From: Monodelphis domestica
Lineage: Eukaryota > Chordata > Mammalia > Didelphimorphia > Didelphidae
Assembly (NCBI RefSeq): GCF_027887165.1
Contig: NC_077231.1
Location: 124,014,194-124,078,193, forward strand
Reading direction: 5' to 3'
Length of the DNA: 64,000 nucleotides
Shown here: piece by piece, positions 57,550 to 64,000 of the stretch
How positions within the stretch are numbered: the stretch's first letter is position 1
Layout of the letters: each line of letters begins with the position of its first letter
Program-made: the position numbers and the translations under genes
The notes under the pieces: generated by a model
Database searches by the model: none
What the model saw: only the letters and a program-made list of their open reading frames with translations
What the model was told of the DNA's origin: nothing

Positions 57550-57715
57550 GGGTAGGTAAAGAATATAGGTATTATTATCCCCATTCTTCAAATGAAGAAA
57601 TTGAGGTTTAGATAGATTAAGTGATTTACAAATGGATACATCAATGAAAGAATTATTTAGACCCAAGTGTTCCTGACTCTAAATCCAACATTATATCCAC
57701 TATACCAAAATTAAA
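57550..57715 (-). mobile_element. MIR SINE fragment
   Basis: 'attattatccccattcttca', 'tagattaagtgatttacaaa' and 'tgttcctgactctaaatcca' are a reverse MIR. Confidence 0.7.
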
Positions 57716-57844
57716 GGGAAACACTTGTAAAAATGCCTCTGTGCTCCCTTGCCCCTTTCCCCCAGAGCATTAATTCACATAACCACACATAGAAATCCTT
57801 GGACATTCTCAGTCTGGGAGGATTTCTATCAGAGCAGATCCCAA

Positions 57845-57990
57845 TTCAATTCAATACAGTGTTATTATTTTGAACAAGTATTTATTAAGCATGTATCATT
57901 TTCAGATCTGTGTTTGGTTTTAGGATAGTTACCAAGTTTTAAATGGAATATAGTTTCTGCCCTCATAGAGCTTACAGTCTACCAGGGGTA
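57845..57990 (-). mobile_element. L2-type LINE 3' end
   Basis: 'caagtatttattaagcatgt' and 'ctgccctcatagagcttaca' are the reverse complement of the L2 3' end. Confidence 0.7.
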
Positions 57991-58004
57991 TATGGCATGC
58001 ACAG

Positions 58005-58007
<3 letters not shown>

Positions 58008-58051
<44 letters not shown>
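58008..58051. repeat. (AC)22 microsatellite
   Basis: Uninterrupted AC dinucleotide run of about 22 units, likely polymorphic. Confidence 0.97.
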
Positions 58052-58055
<4 letters not shown>

Positions 58056-59204
58056 CTACAACACAAAAGCTCATTAGAAAGGTGCCCCCAAATGTTAAAT
58101 AAGGAAGACCCCTCCCCAACCAAACCTCTTTCCCTAGTGTTGAAATCTAGCCCAAGCTGATGTTCCCTAGAGCTCAAACATTCTATTAGAAAATAAGATT
58201 ATTTGAGGCAATGATTGTTTTTGTTGTTGTCTATGTCTTTAAATCTGTGAAGCCTAGGATTGGGCTTTGTACTTTGTGTACTTAGACACTTTAAAAGGAT
58301 TTGTTGGATTAATTAATTAAAAATTTTCATGGGACAAACAGTTCTGTTTGAATTACTTAACTCTGAAAAGACTTAAAGGTCAAGGGGTTAAGTCTCTTCT
58401 TACATTCCATTCTTAGGAATAATTTTATTGACTCCTAGGGTGAGAAGATTGAGACTTAAGTAAATCTTGACCTATAATTGCATAAAGTGGACAGCCTACT
58501 CAAACCCTTTCCTTAACTCTAGGAAGTGTCCTATTCAAGAACACTGCTTCTAAAGTCTCTTTATAAATTCCTATGCCCAGAGAGTCTTAATCTTATGTTC
58601 TATGTTATACCCCTTGCCAATGGCCTTCTGTCTTCTTAGGTAGTTCTTCTTGGTCTTCAGATTCTTTCTTTCAGAGCAGCATTTCCTGCTTGTTTGTCAG
58701 AACTTTTTCATAAAAGTTGAGGTTGAGAGTGATGAAGCTGAGAGCAAAGAAGTCCCAGACACTGAAGCCATCGAGAAAGGGGTGCTCCAAAAAGAGGTCA
58801 TAGGGAAAATGAATCTGAACTGCACTGGGTTGAAGGACAAAAAGAGAGAGACAAATTAGAAATGGGTTTTAGAAGTAGCAGAGTATTAAGAAAAAAGTTC
58901 TGTGGTCATTACCAATGGAAGAAAGTCTAAATTTGAAGGAAAAAAGGTGTCACTGAAGCCTAATGTACATAGGCTCAACTCCTCTGAGCTCCATTGTCCT
59001 CTGAAATGCTTTACTACTCATTTTAGATCAAGTGCCTTTCTTTTCAAGCATAACCAATCATGGCATTTCATAGACTGGTTATGGACTGTCCTTCTTTTGA
59101 CATAATAAGAGAATGGAGGGTTTTTTTCTATTACTACCATTAATATAAGAATAGTATTCAAGCAAAACCTTTCTCAGGGCAATTGTCTATTTGACAGGTT
59201 GAAT
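58052..59204. other. Non-coding; possible L2 end
   Basis: About 58210-58315 has a weak L2 3'-end look ('gtgtacttagacactttaaa'). The frame at 58650-58859 encodes a charged 69-residue peptide without recognised features. Nothing else. Confidence 0.4.
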
Positions 59205-59340
59205 CAATGATCCCAGAATTATAGAACAGAATGGTGCATCTAAAAGGGATCTCACAGATCATTTAATTCAGCATTCCATTTCACAGATAAGACTACTGAG
59301 ACTTGGAAAGATAACCCCATTTTTGAGATTTCAAAGTGTT
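59205..59340 (-). mobile_element. MIR-like fragment
   Basis: 'gatcatttaattcagcattc' and 'catttcacagataagactac' are a diverged reverse MIR. Confidence 0.55.
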
Positions 59341-59844
59341 CATCTTTTGACTGAGAATATTCAAATGCATGTAAAAATTCCTAAACCTTCCTTGGATATA
59401 TATAAGATAGAAAAAGATTGACTCTTCTCTTTCCACTTGCCCTAATTTGTCTCAGAAATCTTAGGGGTCAATTCTGTCTAGGGGTAGTGTAATAGTTTCT
59501 TAGAAGATAGGATATGCTGGAACCAGCTTTAACCAGCTTGAGAATCCATTGTTAAATTCTTCTGAGTGTGGGGATTTACACCTCAGAGATATGAAAACAA
59601 CATACAACAGGGCTTGGTTTATTGTTTTTATCTACTGTCTATGCTTAAGAAAGTGTTAATAATACAGATTAAACTTAAAAACATGTGTGCTTACATTTCT
59701 TTTTCTGGAAAACCCAGCTTTTAAACATTTACTAGCATCCCTCTGGAGTGTTCTATAAACATTACTTGAGCTAAGCAGGGGTGCATTAGAAGGAAAAGGT
59801 GATAATGTCATCACCAGACTAGGAGCCTGGTGATTGCAGGATAA
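59341..59844. other. Non-coding; no recognised element
   Basis: No gene or clear repeat seen. Confidence 0.45.
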
Positions 59845-59960
59845 CAACAATAATAATCGCTCATATTCATATGGTGTTTTAAGGTTTGCAAAGTGCTTTG
59901 CATACATGATCTCATTTGAGCCTTACAATACCTCTGTATAGAAGCACAGTATAAGAAAAG
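59845..59960 (-). mobile_element. MIR SINE 3' end
   Basis: 'gtttgcaaagtgctttgcat' and 'gatctcatttgagccttaca' are the reverse complement of the MIR/therian 3' end. Confidence 0.7.
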
Positions 59961-60234
59961 ACCTTTGGAGGTATCTAGATAAGTAGGCTAACTGCCCCAC
60001 TTAACAAAGGACAACACTCAATAAGAGTCTATGTGTAATGTAGCTGCCAAACAGGTGAATGCAGTCTTCAGCTATATTAGTGCAAGGGTAATTTCTAAAG
60101 GAACATCCAAGCTAGTCCTGCTATTGCTGTTATTGTATAGACAAGATCCCATTCCAACAGTGACTACTGTGTCCTGAAGGATAGGGATAATACCAGCAGG
60201 AATACCTTCATCCACCATCAATTTAAGAGGAAGC

Positions 60235-60505
60235 TTAGGGTAGTGGATAGTGTTAGAATTTGAATCAAGGAAACAGGTTCAAAGCCTGTTCTTGATACTT
60301 AATCATTGTGTGACCATAGGCAAGTCACTTAAATGTCACTTACCATTTCTGTGCTTCAGTTTCCTCATCTGTAAAATAAGGGTAAGAATAGCATAGCACC
60401 TATCTCATCAGGTTGTTTATATGGATCATTAAATGATGGATGTGAAGCACTTTGCAAAAAAAAAAAAAGGTCTTTGTAAGTGTTAATTATTCATATTAGC
60501 TTTTG
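60235..60505 (+). mobile_element. MIR-type SINE, near full length
   Basis: 'tagggtagtggatagtgtta' head, 'gtgtgaccataggcaagtca', 'agtttcctcatctgtaaaat' and 'gtgaagcactttgcaaaa' end. A 12-A run lies at about 60457-60468. Confidence 0.8.
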
Positions 60506-60706
60506 GTGACCCAAAGGACAATGGAGAAAAGTATGGTGGACACAAACCTATTTCATTCAATAGGAAGAAGTGGAGTTAAAGGTGTCATCCAGGAGGTGAA
60601 TTACTCACTTAGAAATCCTGGGGGTCCTTTTTCTTAGGGTTGCATTAAAATCTGGATACACAAAAAGTCCAGGAGGAAAAGCCCCTGAGCATTCTTTCTC
60701 CTATCT

Positions 60707-61096
60707 TTGCTTGAAAACTCCATCCTCTACCACCAAAGAGGACTTATGGGAAGACATGAACAAGAGCCACATAGTACCATTGAAAGGGGCATGTGCGTCA
60801 GTACTGAAGAGGTCTTAGAATTGCAGGTGGTGCTGGAGATATTAGGAATGCAATTCCATGTGGTGAGAACAGACATTTGGCCTCATAAGCCCAAGGAAAA
60901 AAAGCTGATCACCCACATCTCTTACCTTGTCAAACAATTCAAGGACTTCTCAAAAAATCACCAGCTTCGTTTTTGCCATCTGCTGGACAAAAATGGCAAG
61001 TTAATTCAAAATCCGCACATTTCATTGCTATGGGAGTCTGTAAGATTTGGGTTTTTGTTTTGTTATTTCTTTTTGGAATATCGCCTAGATGAATAA
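60707..61096 (+). CDS. Unrecognised 129-codon ORF
   Basis: The longest frame outside L1, KCNA5 and low-complexity DNA. The middle ('LEILGMQFHVVRTDIWPHK' to 'RFCHLLDKNGKLIQ') has ordinary protein-like composition with no low-complexity run; the last 20 residues turn hydrophobic. I recognise no domain. A possible splice donor 'gtaaga' lies near 61039 and a pyrimidine-rich stretch precedes about 60715, so an exon or a decayed retrocopy is conceivable; AATAAA occurs near 61093. Chance is also possible, because frames of 100-126 codons occur elsewhere here without support. Low confidence that this is a gene. Confidence 0.2.
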   Translation: MLENSILYHQRGLMGRHEQEPHSTIERGMCVSTEEVLELQVVLEILGMQFHVVRTDIWPHKPKEKKLITHISYLVKQFKDFSKNHQLRFCHLLDKNGKLIQNPHISLLWESVRFGFLFCYFFLEYRLDE

Positions 61097-61439
61097 ATTC
61101 TTGTCTATATGGACCTTGTTCCACCATACCCTATGCCCACAATAGTTCTTTGTTCCTTGTTCCCACACTCTCTAAATATCTATTGGGAAAGCAGAATGAG
61201 GGAGATGGGCTTCTGGGTAGGGTTGCAGAAGAGGTTTTCTAGCCATTATCAAATCTGTCCCCTTGCCACCAGGTAGACAAGGACTTTCAGAACTCACCTG
61301 TCTCTTTTTCTCTTTTTTGGAGGGTTTTGTTTCTCCCTCCAGTCAAAAACAGAAAATCAGGCCCCTCCACTTTTCTGTGATGACATCTAGTACAAAACAT
61401 CTGCTCTTCAAATACTTGCATGTATCTAATTTTTTTCTT

Positions 61440-61565
61440 CATTATCTCCCCCATTAGAATGTAAGTTCCTTAAAGGCAGGGACTATTTTTGCTTTTATAT
61501 TGCCTCAGTAATTAGCAGAGTGTCCAGTATGTGGTAAACATTGAATAAATATAAATATTTCTTGA
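61440..61565 (+). mobile_element. L2 3'-end fragment
   Basis: 'gaatgtaagttccttaaagg', 'cagggactatttttg', 'agagtgtccagtatgtggta' and 'cattgaataaatataaat' match the L2 3' end. Confidence 0.75.
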
Positions 61566-62289
61566 CTTGACATGAGACCATTGCTAGCCTATGTCACCCC
61601 AGGCCTAACGATTCTTATTCCTTCCTTATATGAACCATCTTCCACACCCTTACTCCCAAGCTCACTAACAGCAGGCTACCTGGTTAGAAGAGACAGATGA
61701 AGTTAGCAATGACATCATAAAGAACTTGAAAAAAAGGAAAACATTTTTAAAAGGTTATTTTCTCTATCTAACTCTTAAGGTAGTCTCTAATTCAATATCT
61801 ACCTCAGTGCTACCCACCTGGTAAATATTTGCTAATGAATTACATATCAGCAGTGTATGCTCTAATGTGAAAGAATAGCTATGTTAAGGGCCAGATCCAA
61901 GCCTCAAAAATCACAGACCCTCTGAGTAGGAAGGAAATTTAAAGGTTAGCCACTCTCCACATGAATGGGACCAGAGAATTCCCTCTACAATATCCCAAAG
62001 TGTTAATGAAACCTTTGCTTGAAAACTTTCAGACAGTGGAAATCTATAATCAAATAAGCCATTCCATTCTACTCTTTAGTTTTAATTGTTAAAAAGACAT
62101 TTTTTCTCATATCAAGCCAGAAAATTATCTCCCAGCAACTGTCATCCCACTGCTCTGAATTCTCCTTGGAGCCAAGCAGGACTAGTATAATATCTGTTCT
62201 GCATTAGAGTCCTTCAAAATTATTATAGACAACCATAATATTATTGATGGGTCAACCATCACTTGGAGGGATATTCTCCAAAAATCTGT
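61566..62289. other. Non-coding; no recognised element
   Basis: The 62015-62180 part could be an old MIR-type remnant ('cattccattctactctttag'). No gene. Confidence 0.4.
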
Positions 62290-62840
62290 GGCTGGTCCTT
62301 TTTAATCTCTTGATCAGGGATTTAGACAAAGGCAATGAATGGTATTCTTATTGTGTGGGACAATCTTGGAATCAGGACAAAATACTGTTTTGACAAAATG
62401 TCCTGATTCCAAGATTGTGTGTTTACTTTGGGGGGGTCACTGTTAGCAAATCCCTGTCTCATACACATTAAATTTGCAGATGGCAAAATATTGGGAGGGA
62501 TGTAGCAAAGGGATTGAATAACAGTCAGAATCCAAAAGACATCATGACAGGATGCAACGACATGTTCAGTGTAATAAGATGAAATTCAGTATAGATTAGC
62601 ATTACATCCTACGTATGGATTTTTAAACTTGACTTCATTAGTACAAAGGGGGAGAAGGATGGCCAGACTTCAGTTAAAGTGAAAAAGATCTAGTTTTTAG
62701 TGGACTGCAAACTCAATACAAACTCAATAATAGGAAATGCCAATCAACAGTCAACATAGTCTTAACCTATATAAATAGACACAATGTCCAGAAAGAGGGA
62801 TGCAATATTAGTGGGATGGGAAGGAGCTATATTTGGAAGC
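62290..62840 (+). mobile_element. CR1/L3-type LINE fossil
   Basis: Translated around 62470 it reads 'IKFADGKILGG', matching the CR1/L3 RT core (IKFADDTKLGG). The sequence near 62310-62335 reads like 'NLLIRDLDKG', the CR1/L3 segment (Y)INDLDKGI upstream of it. Old and fragmentary, with a later local hairpin inserted at 62360-62418. Confidence 0.6.
62360..62418. repeat. Perfect 20-bp inverted repeat with 19-nt loop
   Basis: 62360-62379 ('acaatcttggaatcaggaca') is the exact reverse complement of 62399-62418. The loop is 62380-62398. The structure splits a CR1/L3 RT region. Perfect pairing in otherwise old DNA suggests a fairly recent template-switch or local inversion event. Confidence 0.95.
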
Positions 62841-62844
62841 AGAG

Positions 62845-62995
62845 GAGCTAGGTTCAAATTCCAAGTCTATTCTTTAGTATCTGGATGGCTTAGAGAACAT
62901 GATTTCCCTTCTCTAGATGTCATTTCCTTCTACAGAATGAGGGAGTTGTTCTAAGTAATCTCTAAGGTCCCTTCTAGTTCTTAATCTATAATCTT
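62845..62995 (+). mobile_element. MIR-like fragment
   Basis: 'gctaggttcaaattccaagt', 'ttctacagaatgagggagtt' and 'taatctctaaggtcccttct' follow the MIR order. Confidence 0.55.
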
Positions 62996-63129
62996 GCATT
63001 TCTATTCTCACCTGGAGATACCACACCTGCAGTGTCATGTTCAGTTCTAGGGGGCATGTTCTAGGAAGAATATTGATACGCTTGAGTATATATTGCTTCA
63101 TATCATCATCTGTTTAATGAGTGCTGTTA

Positions 63130-63870
63130 TCAAAATTATCATCAATTTATGGTTCAGCTCCAATGTGTCAGATACTCAGCTAAGGCACTGTGATGGAGGT
63201 GACAGTAAAAGAATAATATATTCCCTAATCTCAAGAAGTTCACAATACAATCAGAAGACATAAAAAGGTAGCTGACTTCATTAGTTGTTGAATCCTTGAT
63301 TTCATCAGTGAGAGTATTCTTTATATCAATGCAGAGCACAATTCTTTGGTATGGTCTACAGTTTTTATGAATTAATATGACTAAAAATATTATCTTATTG
63401 TGATCAAGCCTTTGCTTATGCTCCTCTTTAAATTTAGCAAAGCTGGACCCCAAGTGAGAGATACATTGTCTAATCCTAGCTAGTTTAACCCTAATCTAGT
63501 TTCTACCAGAGAGAATATTCCACTGATACCTTTGGGATTAACTCATAATGAATGTAAAATGAATAGTGTAAATAATCAATGTAGGGATATTAGGAGAGGG
63601 AAGAAAATTGGGATTAAGTGGGCCAATGATGCTACATAGATAAATAGGACTTAAAGTGGGCTTTAAAGTATTGTGGGACTTAGATACATGAAAAGGAATG
63701 GAGAATGCATTCCAGGCAGGAAGAATTGTGTGGGAAAAGCCAAAAAGACAAGAGCATGTGTGTCATGTTAAACACTGGTCTGACTTCTTTGGGAAGTTAA
63801 TGTAGGAGAAGAGGTGAGAAATAAGGCTAAAGAGGTAGCTTGGAGCCAGATCATCTGGAGGGCTTCCAAT
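63130..63870 (-). mobile_element. L2-type LINE fragments
   Basis: 'cagatactcagctaaggcac' and 'ctcaagaagttcacaataca' (63165-63250) are a reverse L2 3' end. The stretch 63680-63870 ('gagaatgcattccaggcagg', 'tggagccagatcatctggag') is the further part of the same repeat type seen at 27790-29510. The stretch between is diverged. Confidence 0.55.
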
Positions 63871-63874
63871 GTCA

Positions 63875-63930
63875 GGGTTGTTCTCTCTGTCTCTCTCTGT
63901 CTCTCTCTCTCTCTGTCTCTCTCTCTCAGT
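63875..63930. repeat. (TCTC/TCTG)n microsatellite
   Basis: Pyrimidine tandem repeat of TCTG and TCTC words. Confidence 0.9.
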
Positions 63931-64000
63931 TAAGTTCAGCCTTTTTAATTGAAATTCAGGAGGCCCTAAGGTTCTAGAAAGGCTGAACAAAAGATTCTCC

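Noticed and set aside
58008-58051. Possible telomere- or CRISPR-like periodic repeat
   Set aside because: It is a plain AC dinucleotide run. No spaced direct repeats of CRISPR type occur anywhere in the window.

Overview
The window is nuclear DNA from a marsupial, most likely a didelphid opossum of the Monodelphis type. The reasoning: it holds full-length marsupial-style L1 LINEs, many copies of the tRNA-derived marsupial SINE MAR1 and of a second SINE that ends in a 'ccttggaaccaatac...aagatggaaggtaag' tail, abundant L2 and MIR fossils, and a Kv1.5 protein clearly related to but distinct from placental versions. 'Marsupial' is well supported; the exact species is inference.

Layout. Bases 1-13,527 are a nested L1 pair. 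An older L1 (5' end beyond the left edge, tandem promoter monomers, damaged ORF1, open ORF2) is split inside ORF2 by a second full-length L1 at 4647-10969. The 16-bp target-site duplication is perfect. Bases 13.5-36.7 kb are gene-free: L2 (CR1-clade) LINE fragments on both strands, MAR1, MIR and tailed SINEs, degenerate L1 3' ends, LTR-like fossils, and an unclassified ~900-bp repeat present twice in inverted orientation. Bases 36.7-39.9 kb hold the only confident host gene, the intronless potassium-channel gene KCNA5 (Kv1.5), on the minus strand, with its poly(A) signal, a perfect cAMP response element near the start and an overlapping upstream ORF. Bases 40-64 kb are again gene-free: SINE clusters, L2/MIR fossils, a solo LTR inside a MAR1 SINE, microsatellites, a CR1/L3 LINE fossil with a perfect 20-bp hairpin, and one unrecognised 129-codon ORF at 60.7 kb.

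How parts relate. In placental mammals KCNA5 lies in a tandem array with KCNA1 and KCNA6, with NTF3 on the other side. On this strand KCNA1 would be expected beyond the right edge and NTF3 beyond the left; neither is visible here. The two L1 copies share almost identical ORF2 and 3' ends but have clearly different ORF1 and 5' regions, so they look like mosaic subfamilies.

I did not find a new multi-gene system. The most informative items are the nested mosaic L1 pair with its long G-rich inter-ORF spacers, the KCNA5 translation and CRE arrangement, and several inverted-repeat structures.
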